This document shows, one piece after another, positions 24,134 to 32,765 of a stretch of DNA of 47,990 nucleotides. Location of the stretch: positions 1 through 47,990 of the IMG/VR virus record IMGVR_UViG_3300049181_000066. The stretch is one strand, 5' to 3'. The position numbers and the translations under genes are program-made. Source of the DNA: a virus. The notes beneath the pieces were generated by a model, which was not told the DNA's origin, did no database searches, and saw only the letters and a program-made list of their open reading frames with translations. Each line of letters starts with the position of its first letter. Position 1 is the first letter of the stretch.

Positions 24134-27100
24134 ATGCCCGATCTTGTTCCGGTCACGCTGACTCCGCAAGAGACAGCGGAGTTTGATCAGCTTCAACCCG
24201 CTCCTGCGGCTCCTGCTGACGCCCCCGCGCCGTTGAATCCTATTCGCGACTTCAGCGCACAGGAGATTTTCGATTTGGCAGTCAACGATACGTCGTTCGA
24301 TATCGCCGCCGAGTTTGCTCGTAACAAAGACCTTTGGGGGGACCAAGCGGTAGTCCAAAAAGCTGCCGACGCCTTTCACATGCTTCGTCAACGTGGCTTT
24401 CAACTTTCTGATTTGCCCAGCCCGAAGAAAATTGTTGGCGCGGTTGCCGACATCGGGAAGGGATTTGTAAAGCAAGCAGCCAATTATGCCAGTGCAGCTT
24501 TATCCCCGCTTGTGGGAGTCGCCGGAGAAATTACCGGCCAAGGTCCGGGCTTCCACGAAGCCGTCGCGCAAGAAGCGCAGCAAAAAGTCGCGGAGAACGT
24601 CGCGGGCTCTGAGGCGTCTGTTTCCGGCATCGCGGACATGGCCAGTCGCGGGGTCGCGAAGATTGGACGCGGTCTTGGACTCTCGAAATCCCTCGACCAG
24701 TTTACTCCTGAAGAAAAAGTAAAAGAGCTTTTCGCTGCTACAGGTCCGATTGAGCAGCAACAACAGATTTCACAAGGTAAGGGTGCGTTCCTTACTCCCG
24801 TGGGCGGCGAAGTCGTCAAAGAGTTGGAAGCCTCGGGGAAAGGTGTTCGGCCTGAAGAAGTGGCCGCGCTTGCCCCGGGCGATCCTCTCGCGTGGTGGAC
24901 GTTCGGTAAAGCTCTCGGTAGTGCAGGCAAGGTTGTTCCGCAGCCGGTAAAGGGTGCCGTTGCCAAAGTCGGGGAAAAGATTGGTGAGGCTGCCACAGTG
25001 GCTACAGGTCGCACGTTACAGGCCCTCGGTGAAGCGACGCGAGTCGGCTCGAAGGTGGTTGGCAAAGCGGCTCCTGTTGTCGGAGCGATCAAAGGCGGCA
25101 TTGAAGCTGGCCCTCTCGGTGTGCTTGCGGGCACGAAGGTTGGCGAAATTACGAAGTCGCTCACGAAGCGGGGCGTCGTCGCTGGAGAAGCTGTTTCCAA
25201 CGTCGGTAAGCAGATGGCCGGGGCTGCGCCCTTGGTGAGTCCTGTTGCCCAGCTTGGTAAGGACATCGTTCAGTCCGCTCCGGGCGTCATCGGTAAAACT
25301 GCCGAGGGGTTAGGTATGGACATTGGGTTAGCTGCGGTCACGTCTGAGACTCCGGCGCAAACCGAAGCCGGAGTCGGTATCGGCGCTGCGCTCGGCGCTG
25401 CTGGCGCTGCCGCAGGCGCGGGCCGAAGGATTTTGTCCGGTCAGTTGATTGCTCCGCGTGCGTGGGGCTCTCAAGTCGCTCGCCCTTCCTCGGGCCAGCA
25501 TCCATCACTCGATGTGATGCACCAGACGGCTTATGACGCTGCGTCCAAAGGGCAGAAAGAACGTTTAAACGCCATTCGTGAATTTGTAAGAGGGGCCGCG
25601 CCGGATACCGACGTATTCCTCGCGAGTGACCCGCTCTCGGTCGAGCGCGCCTTAACTGACGCGGGTGTCTCCCCCGAGCAGGCTCAAACGTTTTCGCGTC
25701 AGGAAGGGTTTTTCACTACCTCCTTGCCGGGCAGAGACGGCCAACCGAAGCGCGTCATCGTGCTGCGTGATGCTGATACGGCTCCGCATGAGTCTTTTCA
25801 TGCTTTTCAAGATGTGATTGGCGAACAGGCGAATCTTGCCATCGACCAGATCATGAAAGACGCATATGCAGACCGTTGGGAAGCCGAAGGGCAGCGTTAC
25901 GCGGAGCGTCTCACCGGCCAGCCGGTTGAAAATTGGCGCGATGCGGTTTTGTCTTCGTCTGGTTGGGGTCACGCCAATGCGTTAGAAAAGGTTTATCGTG
26001 ACGTGGCGAACCGTCTACGCGCCGAGCAAGGTGCTGAACCGATACCCGCCGATGTCGAGACGCTTGTGCGTGCCGAATGGACCGGTGGTCCTGAATCATG
26101 GCGCGAAATTCTCACGCCCGAGGAACAAACTCAAATCGCCGACCGATACATCGCTCGTGAGTTGGCCGCTGAAAATTTTGATGCCGTCTTCAAAAATCTT
26201 GGCGGCGCGTTGCAGGAACAATCCGGCGTGCTGCCGAAGATGGCTCGTATTGTTGGACAGGTGGTATCGGCTTTCGGCGGCGAGCCTCTCGCTGGCCGGG
26301 TCTCTGAATTTGGTCAGGTGCCGCTCCGTGCCGATGCTGTGGAAGCGGTGAAGACGGCAGTCCGGGATCGACGGCCTGAAGTTTCAGTTCCCCCGTCCCC
26401 TGCTACTACTCCCCGTAGTCCGGCTGCGCCGCGCACGCCCCCGTCAACCCCCGAGGGTGCTGCCGACGAAGCTCGCGCCATCGCTGAGTCCGCCCCGGAT
26501 GCTCCGGTGGCCGGGGGCACTCGTTCCCCGAAAGAATTGCTCGGTGAAGTAGCGCAGGCGATTGCCTCACGACAGGGGCTCAAGATCAATTATCTCTCGG
26601 CTCCCGGCGAGCCTGCGGCTGCGGTGTCGCAGAATCGCGCGGCTCGCCGCGAAGTGATCGAAGCTTTCCGCACCATGCCCGCCAGCGCCCGCGCCCTGTG
26701 GGAGAAGAATTTCTTCCCGGACCGGGTCATCAAGCTGAAGGACGACAAGTATCAAGTCCTCGGGTGGGCTCCTGAAGTGTTTGCGGCGAACGCGCACCGG
26801 ATGGCGAAGGCCCTCAAAGGCAACGAAACTCTCTCCCCGTATGAAATCAGTGGCGACTCATTCTCCGAGAAAGGCTGGCGCGATCTGTTCGCTGACGTTG
26901 AAACGTTTTCGCGCAATCAGATCGCAGGCCAAACCGGCGCTGGCGATCCTCTCGTCGTCCCTAAGAATATCAAAGATGCCGGATTTTTCGCTCCCGCATC
27001 GCGTGCCCGCGACGCTGCTCCGCTGGATCAACGGAAAGCGGATTTCATCAACATCCTTTTTGGTTACAAGCTTCCAGAGACGCCTCGCATCCAGAAAGGC

Positions 27101-30100
27101 AAGCTCCCGCTGAACATCGCCGGTCAGGATGTAAGCACGGCCACGAAGCCGGGCCGTATCCGTGTGCCGGTTGAGCCGAAAGGCAAGTTCACTGGCGAGG
27201 AAGCCGAACGTCAGAACATCGAGGGTCGCGAAATTCTTGAAGTCAATCCGTTGCGTAATGAACTTCAGGCTGCACTTGGCGACAAATATCCTTCGCTAAT
27301 CGAGGCTCAGCAAAGGTTGAATCTTGAGAGCATCAAAGAAGTTCAAGTCGCGCCGGAGCAGCCGGAATTCCGCGCCAACACCTTGACTCTCACTGCTGGC
27401 TTCCAGCCGCAGACTGCCGCAGGGCGCAAGCTCGAACAGGATGGCTATGAATACCGTCTCGAAGGCGGGGAAGGCAACCGGCGCATCGCTCTCATCAAAG
27501 ACGGCCAAGAGGTTGCTTTCATCGAAGCCATCGGGGACCAGAAAGACCCGAAGAAAGCGCACATCGATATGGTGTGGGTCAACCCCGACTTGCGCGGCAA
27601 GGGCATCGGCGAGGCGCTTAATCGCGAAGCTGGCGCATGGCTGAAGTCGGACGGTTTTTCGTCGGTCGAAGCGACTGTGGTGAATCCCGTTGAGGGAAAG
27701 ATCATCGACAAGGTTTTCCCCGGCACGAAATTCGAACCCATCAAACAAGGTGGAGAAGTTCTTCCATCCGTCAAAAGCAAATCTCCGATTTCGGCGGCGT
27801 CGCAGTTTCAACCGGCTGCCGACAGGGCGCGCGAGTTGGTTACTATGGACGACGCCACGTGGAAGAAAGCCACGGAGTATAAAGGAAAGTTCGGCGCAGG
27901 ATTTACCGGGTGGGCTTATGAGTTGGGGGCTTCCGTCAAGGACGTAGCGGACCTTCAGGCTCTCCGGGAGACGTATAGCACGCTTCAAGAAGCGGGACAG
28001 GCGGCGATGAAATCCGGGGATATGATGGGGGCACTGAACCTGATCTATAGGGGCCAAGCTGCACGTGAAGCGTATGAGGCTGCCACGGGTGAGACTCTCG
28101 ATGGCAAGCAACCGGCCACGGTGCCGTTCATGCGCAAGCACATGGACCCGAATTACGAACCGCCCATGCCGGGGGATACGTTTAAACAGTGGGAAGCGGA
28201 GCAGAAGAAAGGTCTTGACTCTGGCGCGGAATCTGCTATACTGGAGCCTGAAATGAGCACTCAGGCACAGCCTAAAAGAAACGAAGAAGTAACGCGCATT
28301 GCGGACGAATACGCTCGCAAAGCGGGAGTAAATTACCGCGCTCCGGGCAATGTTCAGCCGGTCCCCGAAGAAACCGCGCAGCGCGTGGCCGATTGGTATG
28401 AGTCCGCAAAGCATTCTCCGAATGACCCGGACGTGAAAGCTTCCTACGATGCTCTCGTCAAAGAGACTATCGAGCAATACGAATCCATCAAAGACGCTGG
28501 CTATACTATTGAGCCTTACGCGGGAGAGGGTGAGCCCTACAAGAACAGCGCCGAGATGATCAAGGATGTCTCCGAGAACAAGCATCTGTTCTTCCTGCCG
28601 ACCAAAGGTAACTTCTCCGGCGACGAGAACAACCACATGCTCAAACCCTCGGGGGTTGATGATCTGCTGGTGAACGATATCTTCCGCGCCGTGCATGATT
28701 TTTTCGGACACGCCAAAGAGGGTCTTCAGTTCGGACCGAAGGGCGAATTCAACGCATGGCGCGAACACTCTGCAATGTATACCGATGAGGCGCAAGGGGC
28801 GCTCGCGGCTGAGACGCTGGCTCAGAATTTTTGGGTGAACTTCGGCAAGCAGGTTCGCGGCAAGGAAGTCGCGCTGAAAGATCGCCCGTTCGCCGAGCAA
28901 AAGAACGTCTTCGTTCCTGAGAACTTCGTCAACGAATTGCGTGGGCAAGCCCAGCCGAAGAAAAAGCAGAAAGACCCCTACAAGTTCCCGAAGGCGTCGA
29001 GCGAAGGCATCCGCAAGGCTTGGATTCTCCCCAATGGCGAGGTTGCTCAGTTGGGCGGAACGTGGCACCACGAGTGGCTCGCCGAGAACCCGGACGTGAC
29101 CAAAAAATATGGTCTGGTCATTCCGAAGTTCACCGGCAATGACTCGGAGAACGTCCGTGAGGAAGCGATGAAGAAAGGCTTCATCCGCGTGAACAACACG
29201 ACGCGCAACGGCACGCTGATCATCGAGGCGCGCGCCAAAGACTGGCGCAAGGCGCGCTCTGCGATGGAACAGATGGTCGAGTCCAACATCGACGACTTCG
29301 ACAACGTTACTGTCCATCTTTTCGACGACAAGATTTCGAAAGTGGTGGACTCGGAGACCAAACAGATTTTCGTTTACGACACCGATCAGGAGAAGCTCGA
29401 AAATCTTCCTTTCTCGGGCCGTGAACCCCGTGGCACTGGCGCGCTTAGCGAATTCAAAGCGGCGGCTCAACCTCCGCGCGCAGACGACGCCGATCTTTTT
29501 GGGAATCGCAAGGCTGTCACTGGCCGACAGGTCAATGAGATGACGCGCGACGAATTGAAGCGGCACTTTCCCGAGGCGATTGTTCCGAAGGACCGCGCCG
29601 AATCTATCCCGTCTGAGATCACGGCATCGCCGCTCTACAAGCAAGCTGGCAGCGAAAGCAAAGCAGTGGACGCGTTCGCGAGCAAATTGGTGGAGTTTGC
29701 CAAAGAGAATCAGGACACCCCCGAGTTCAAAGCCGGACGCAAATGGTATTCTGAATTCGTCCCCCGGTTGAAGAAAGAGTTTGGCAAGGATGCGCAAACC
29801 ATGGCTGAGCTTTTGGCCGCGACGAGCCCACAGACTAACGTCGAAACGAATTTCGCTTACGCGTTGGACGCGCTGGAATCCCTGAAGGCCGGTAGATTCG
29901 ACAAGATTATCAGTAAGTTCGAGCAAGGGCTGGAGATGATCGAGGACAACACGTGGCTTGCGTGGTATAACCGGCACGCCAAAGATGTTCCTAACGCCCC
30001 GGCTGAGCCGACCCCTGCCGCGTTCCTCGCGCACTGGATTGAGACGCACAATCTCAAACCGCGTCAGAGTAACGGCAAGCTTTACGGCCAACATTCGCTG

Positions 30101-30571
30101 CCGGTGCTTCAGGTTTTCGCCCGGCGCTGGCTGTCTGACGCACGGGGTCCGAAGACCCTCAACTTCGTGCAGAACCTTTTGGGCACTGGCCACGAAGCCA
30201 CGATTGACTTGTGGGCTGACCGGACGATGCGGCGACTTGGCTACGCGGATTCGGTCGAACGCTGGCGCATTCTCCCGCAGAACATTGCGGGTGTCAGCGA
30301 GGCAGATTTTACGTTCGCCCAAAAGGCGTTTCGCCGTGCCGCCGAGCAGATGAAGATGAAACCCGACGACCTACAGGGTGCGCTTTGGTTCGCTGAGAAG
30401 CAACTGTGGGCCAATAACGGGTGGTCGCGCCTTGACCTAGGGGATTTTCGTAGGGAGATCGAGAAGACTCCCCTACTCCGGGCCGGGGTAAAACACCGGC
30501 TTGAAAAGACCAAAGCCCGTGGTAAAGTGAAACCGGCACAGGAACTTGAACTACTGGTGGAGCCACGATGA
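24134..30571 (+). CDS. Polyvalent ejection protein with multiple enzymatic-type domains
   Basis: The protein has 2145 residues. The first 450 are Ala/Gly-rich helical segments with membrane-active character. Then come: a zincin-like HESFH at 552-556 in a short metallopeptidase-like domain; a Pro/Ala linker near 750-790; a GNAT domain (VNPDLRGKGIG, Arg about 1154); a domain with RAVHDFFGHAKEGLQFGPKGE near 1517-1537; a domain near 1600-1780 beginning IRKAWILPNGEVAQLGGTWHHEWL; and a C-terminal domain (TSPQTNVETN near 1897, then NLLGTGHEATIDLWADRTMRR near 2016) of a kind I associate with polyvalent proteins. Such proteins, described in phages and conjugative elements, are delivered with DNA and are proposed to counter host defences. 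Each domain call is by eye; order, size and position after other ejection proteins support the overall assignment. It is too short for an N4-type virion RNA polymerase and I see no polymerase motifs. It contains two CGTTTAAAC sites. Confidence 0.7.
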   Translation: MPDLVPVTLTPQETAEFDQLQPAPAAPADAPAPLNPIRDFSAQEIFDLAVNDTSFDIAAEFARNKDLWGDQAVVQKAADAFHMLRQRGFQLSDLPSPKKIVGAVADIGKGFVKQAANYASAALSPLVGVAGEITGQGPGFHEAVAQEAQQKVAENVAGSEASVSGIADMASRGVAKIGRGLGLSKSLDQFTPEEKVKELFAATGPIEQQQQISQGKGAFLTPVGGEVVKELEASGKGVRPEEVAALAPGDPLAWWTFGKALGSAGKVVPQPVKGAVAKVGEKIGEAATVATGRTLQALGEATRVGSKVVGKAAPVVGAIKGGIEAGPLGVLAGTKVGEITKSLTKRGVVAGEAVSNVGKQMAGAAPLVSPVAQLGKDIVQSAPGVIGKTAEGLGMDIGLAAVTSETPAQTEAGVGIGAALGAAGAAAGAGRRILSGQLIAPRAWGSQVARPSSGQHPSLDVMHQTAYDAASKGQKERLNAIREFVRGAAPDTDVFLASDPLSVERALTDAGVSPEQAQTFSRQEGFFTTSLPGRDGQPKRVIVLRDADTAPHESFHAFQDVIGEQANLAIDQIMKDAYADRWEAEGQRYAERLTGQPVENWRDAVLSSSGWGHANALEKVYRDVANRLRAEQGAEPIPADVETLVRAEWTGGPESWREILTPEEQTQIADRYIARELAAENFDAVFKNLGGALQEQSGVLPKMARIVGQVVSAFGGEPLAGRVSEFGQVPLRADAVEAVKTAVRDRRPEVSVPPSPATTPRSPAAPRTPPSTPEGAADEARAIAESAPDAPVAGGTRSPKELLGEVAQAIASRQGLKINYLSAPGEPAAAVSQNRAARREVIEAFRTMPASARALWEKNFFPDRVIKLKDDKYQVLGWAPEVFAANAHRMAKALKGNETLSPYEISGDSFSEKGWRDLFADVETFSRNQIAGQTGAGDPLVVPKNIKDAGFFAPASRARDAAPLDQRKADFINILFGYKLPETPRIQKGKLPLNIAGQDVSTATKPGRIRVPVEPKGKFTGEEAERQNIEGREILEVNPLRNELQAALGDKYPSLIEAQQRLNLESIKEVQVAPEQPEFRANTLTLTAGFQPQTAAGRKLEQDGYEYRLEGGEGNRRIALIKDGQEVAFIEAIGDQKDPKKAHIDMVWVNPDLRGKGIGEALNREAGAWLKSDGFSSVEATVVNPVEGKIIDKVFPGTKFEPIKQGGEVLPSVKSKSPISAASQFQPAADRARELVTMDDATWKKATEYKGKFGAGFTGWAYELGASVKDVADLQALRETYSTLQEAGQAAMKSGDMMGALNLIYRGQAAREAYEAATGETLDGKQPATVPFMRKHMDPNYEPPMPGDTFKQWEAEQKKGLDSGAESAILEPEMSTQAQPKRNEEVTRIADEYARKAGVNYRAPGNVQPVPEETAQRVADWYESAKHSPNDPDVKASYDALVKETIEQYESIKDAGYTIEPYAGEGEPYKNSAEMIKDVSENKHLFFLPTKGNFSGDENNHMLKPSGVDDLLVNDIFRAVHDFFGHAKEGLQFGPKGEFNAWREHSAMYTDEAQGALAAETLAQNFWVNFGKQVRGKEVALKDRPFAEQKNVFVPENFVNELRGQAQPKKKQKDPYKFPKASSEGIRKAWILPNGEVAQLGGTWHHEWLAENPDVTKKYGLVIPKFTGNDSENVREEAMKKGFIRVNNTTRNGTLIIEARAKDWRKARSAMEQMVESNIDDFDNVTVHLFDDKISKVVDSETKQIFVYDTDQEKLENLPFSGREPRGTGALSEFKAAAQPPRADDADLFGNRKAVTGRQVNEMTRDELKRHFPEAIVPKDRAESIPSEITASPLYKQAGSESKAVDAFASKLVEFAKENQDTPEFKAGRKWYSEFVPRLKKEFGKDAQTMAELLAATSPQTNVETNFAYALDALESLKAGRFDKIISKFEQGLEMIEDNTWLAWYNRHAKDVPNAPAEPTPAAFLAHWIETHNLKPRQSNGKLYGQHSLPVLQVFARRWLSDARGPKTLNFVQNLLGTGHEATIDLWADRTMRRLGYADSVERWRILPQNIAGVSEADFTFAQKAFRRAAEQMKMKPDDLQGALWFAEKQLWANNGWSRLDLGDFRREIEKTPLLRAGVKHRLEKTKARGKVKPAQELELLVEPR

Positions 30572-30729
30572 AAACTGACGAAACGAAAAAGTATCATCCG
30601 ACTGAGGAAGTTGTCGAAGCCGCGCGCGCTGCCCTGACCACGGAAGCGGGGGCCGAATTCTGGAAAGAGGTCGAGGAACGGCTGGACGAGTATAAGCCGA
30701 AAATTGAGCCTCGCCAGACACGCGACTAA
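30568..30729 (+). CDS. Small charged protein
   Basis: This 53-residue protein starts at an ATGA overlap with the giant gene. It is charged and helical (VVEAARAALTTEAGAEFWKEV), with no recognised motif. The overlap and the following GGCACTATT motif support it as a real gene. Its function is unknown; it may bind or regulate the polyvalent protein. Confidence 0.55.
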   Translation: MKTDETKKYHPTEEVVEAARAALTTEAGAEFWKEVEERLDEYKPKIEPRQTRD

Positions 30730-30731
30730 GA

Positions 30732-30746
30732 GGCACTATTCCCACG
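30732..30746 (+). promoter_or_regulatory. GGCACTATTCCCACG start-proximal motif
   Basis: Third plus-strand copy of the motif, with ten bases between GGCACT and the ATG at 30748. It lies in an 18-base gap between genes. No Shine-Dalgarno sequence is present. Confidence 0.45.
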
Positions 30747-30747
30747 T

Positions 30748-31353
30748 ATGGCTTTAGTTGAACCGAAGACCGCTTCCCCTGCCCCCGTGGAGCCGACTAA
30801 CCCGGCCCAAGACACCGATGGTGATGGTATCCCTGATGCGATCCTTGAAATTCCCGCGCTACAGGCCGTGATTGCTGGCGCGCCTCCGGCTGTCAGCGCC
30901 CCCATTGAAACCTTCGCCAAGCGGCCTGAAGCCAAAGCCATCGTCGAAAACAAAGACAAGCTTTTCAAGGCCGGGCTGAATCTTTACCGGAGCCTGAGCG
31001 GCGACGTGGGTGTCCTGTTCAACCATTTTTACATCGCCCCGGAAGACCTTCAGGCAGCCGACAAGGCCGGAAAGCTGGCCGAGATCGCTCCCGATTTTGA
31101 CTCCATCAACTCTCAGGTCGCCAAGAGCGGCCAGAATCACCCGGCTCTGAGCGCCAAAGGCCCGGCTGGCGGGTTTGCGACCCCGAAGGTCCAGACGCCG
31201 CCCCAATCGACTGCGATGCCGCAGCCGTCAAGCCCGGCCCAGCGCCGCATGGCGGATCAACGAGTCGAGAACCTCTCTCCGGCCCCTCTTAACAAGCAGG
31301 CGAATCCGGGCGCGGGCAAGCTACTCAACAGCATTTTGAAACCGGTGGTATGA
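30748..31353 (+). CDS. Virion protein with DxDGDGxPD motif
   Basis: The protein has 201 residues. An N-terminal Pro/Ala linker leads to DTDGDGIPDAILEIP (about 22-36), a calcium-binding loop of the thrombospondin type 3/dockerin kind. The middle is helical. The C-terminus (AQRRMADQRVENLSP, then GAGKLLNSILKPVV) resembles a short motif found at the ends of small virion proteins in several phages. Calcium-dependent folding or binding is plausible, but the protein cannot be placed in the particle from sequence. It overlaps the next gene by ATGA. Confidence 0.5.
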   Translation: MALVEPKTASPAPVEPTNPAQDTDGDGIPDAILEIPALQAVIAGAPPAVSAPIETFAKRPEAKAIVENKDKLFKAGLNLYRSLSGDVGVLFNHFYIAPEDLQAADKAGKLAEIAPDFDSINSQVAKSGQNHPALSAKGPAGGFATPKVQTPPQSTAMPQPSSPAQRRMADQRVENLSPAPLNKQANPGAGKLLNSILKPVV

Positions 31354-31664
31354 ACAAACACCGGAAGGGAAAGAAAAAACACATGATCGAGATCGTATTC
31401 ATTAATGACAACGCGGAGACGTGGGAAGGCAATTACGGCAGCAATGGCGCGCTTATTTTCCCTCCCGGCATCAGCCGTCATTTAGTCAACGCTGTGACCG
31501 ATGACGAAGCGTGGTTCGTGTTCGGCCCGCCTTCAACCAGCTTTGGTTGGGGAGTGGACGCCCCTTGGGGTGCCGCCGAAGATAACACGATTCGCGTCGT
31601 GTATGCTCACAAGCCGGAAGACCTGAACGTAGTCATCTACGAGAACAGCCGCCCCCGCCCGTGA
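31350..31664 (+). CDS. Small basic-N-terminus protein
   Basis: This 104-residue protein of unknown function begins with a very basic N-terminus (NKHRKGKKKH). The rest is beta-rich with several Trp (AWFVFGPPSTSFGWGVDAPWG). An internal ATG at 31383, after the basic stretch, is an alternative start. It overlaps the previous gene (ATGA) and the next (GTGA). Its position suggests a small virion or tail-associated protein. Confidence 0.45.
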   Translation: MNKHRKGKKKHMIEIVFINDNAETWEGNYGSNGALIFPPGISRHLVNAVTDDEAWFVFGPPSTSFGWGVDAPWGAAEDNTIRVVYAHKPEDLNVVIYENSRPRP

Positions 31665-31981
31665 AAGGATTCTTCGGCATCGTCCCTCGGTTCGACGACT
31701 TTCCTCCAACGCTTGCGAAGAAAACTGCGCAAATTTTGGCGGCTGGTCTTGGCCTTGGTGGCAACGATAAAATCTCGGCTGGGGATGCGGTAAAGACCGG
31801 CGAATTTTGGTGCTTTCATGCGGCCTTTGCTGACTGCACCTTCGAGACGCTGACTTTCGCCAATGGAACGTCTACCGGCAGCTACGCTGGGGAGACGTTG
31901 AAGCAAGGGGACCGCATCTACGGACAAATCGTCGCCATTAAATTGACTTCCGGCAAGGGCATCGCCTTCCGGTCAATTTAA
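31661..31981 (+). CDS. Small beta-rich protein
   Basis: This 106-residue protein starts at GTG 31661 (GTGA overlap) and has no recognised motif. Patches such as GEFWCFHAAFADCTFETLTF and GDRIYGQIVAIKLTSGKGIAFRSI resemble short phage structural proteins with a final beta barrel strand pair. It is linked to the next gene by a TAATG overlap. Confidence 0.45.
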   Translation: MKGFFGIVPRFDDFPPTLAKKTAQILAAGLGLGGNDKISAGDAVKTGEFWCFHAAFADCTFETLTFANGTSTGSYAGETLKQGDRIYGQIVAIKLTSGKGIAFRSI

Positions 31982-32358
31982 TGATCCAACTTCAGAATCA
32001 GAATCAAGTCTTTCGTCACGGGGTTGTGGCAGACGCCGCACCCCCGGAACCTCCGGCAGCCCCCTCAAACGCGCGCATTGAGGATTTCATCGAAGAATGC
32101 GGCGATCCTTCAGCTTCGTATACGGTCGCGTGGGACGACAATTCCGACAATGAATTGGGGTTCGAAGTCTGGCGTGACGTTGGCGGCACTGGATTCGAGC
32201 TTTACGCCACAGTAGGACCGAACGTTACGTCCATTGATGAAATTTTTCCGCCCGGCTCGTGGGGCGGCATTGTTTACGATTACAAAGTGCTCGCCATCGG
32301 CGATCCAACCTCATCTGATTTTTCAAATACGGCCACGGCTGTCGGCGGCTGCGGCTAA
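31981..32358 (+). CDS. Fibronectin type III-like protein, last late gene
   Basis: The protein has 125 residues from ATG 31981 (TAATG overlap). After 30 variable residues it carries one FnIII-like domain: YTVAWDDNSDNELGFEVWR, GTGFELYATVGPNVTS and VYDYKVLAIGDPTSSDFSNTATA, which follow the seven-strand pattern of the W-D-x-x-S-x-x-E-x-G-F-x-hydrophobic type. Such domains are common on phage surface proteins and may bind glycans weakly. Its 3' end overlaps the convergent leftward gene by 36 bases. Confidence 0.65.
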   Translation: MIQLQNQNQVFRHGVVADAAPPEPPAAPSNARIEDFIEECGDPSASYTVAWDDNSDNELGFEVWRDVGGTGFELYATVGPNVTSIDEIFPPGSWGGIVYDYKVLAIGDPTSSDFSNTATAVGGCG

Positions 32359-32559
32359 GTAACCGGCCAGCAGATATCGAAGGCAGGAAGTTTCCGCGCA
32401 TTCGGGAGCCGTCTTCAAAGTAGCTGCGATCTCCTTAATCCGACCACGCACAAACTCTTTCCATGGGTCCACGGGCTCCGCAGACTCAATGGCTGCGACA
32501 GCCATCACCGTCCGAGGAACGCGAACGCAGTTACCGAGAAAAACTATTGAGGGTATCAT
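32323..32559 (-). CDS. Small protein, last leftward gene
   Basis: This 78-residue protein starts at an ATGA overlap with the stop of the preceding leftward gene. It has no recognised motif: the N-terminus is hydrophobic (IPSIVFLGNCVRVPRTVMAVAAI) and the rest mixed. Evidence for a real gene is the overlap and the continuous leftward operon. It ends inside the FnIII gene, so convergent transcripts overlap by 36 bases. Its function is unknown. Confidence 0.45.
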   Translation of the reverse strand: MIPSIVFLGNCVRVPRTVMAVAAIESAEPVDPWKEFVRGRIKEIAATLKTAPECAETSCLRYLLAGYLAAAADSRGRI

Positions 32560-32765
32560 ATCGACGCGGCGGGAGCGATCCCGTAAAAGAAATCTACTTC
32601 CACGGTCGCCACGAGCAGCCCGAGTCTCACCGGGAGATACCAAGCCTCAGTCGCGCCCTCATTCCCGACTTCGAAAAGGACCATGCAAGGAAAACTGACG
32701 CGCATGCCGAGGAACAGTCCCCCGGCCTTGCGCGCGTGCCATTTTAGTTTGCCGTAGATTTTCAT
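32556..32765 (-). CDS. Small hydrophobic protein
   Basis: This 69-residue protein starts at 32765, overlapping the metallophosphoesterase stop as ATGA. It is hydrophobic in two stretches (AGGLFLGMRVSFPCMVLFEV and VRLGLLVATVEVDFFYGI), suggesting a small membrane-associated or beta-barrel-like protein. No motif is recognised. Confidence 0.5.
   Translation of the reverse strand: MKIYGKLKWHARKAGGLFLGMRVSFPCMVLFEVGNEGATEAWYLPVRLGLLVATVEVDFFYGIAPAASI

Noticed and set aside
27296-30322. 1008-codon open frame on the minus strand opposite the polyvalent gene
   Set aside because: Its sequence is Arg/Leu/Phe-rich with no domain pattern. It lies in the complement of a strongly supported gene and results from codon bias leaving few reverse stops.
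32463-32747. Plus-strand frame after the last late gene
   Set aside because: Arg/Ser/Pro-rich, without overlap to the late operon; the minus-strand genes on the same bases have ATGA overlaps.
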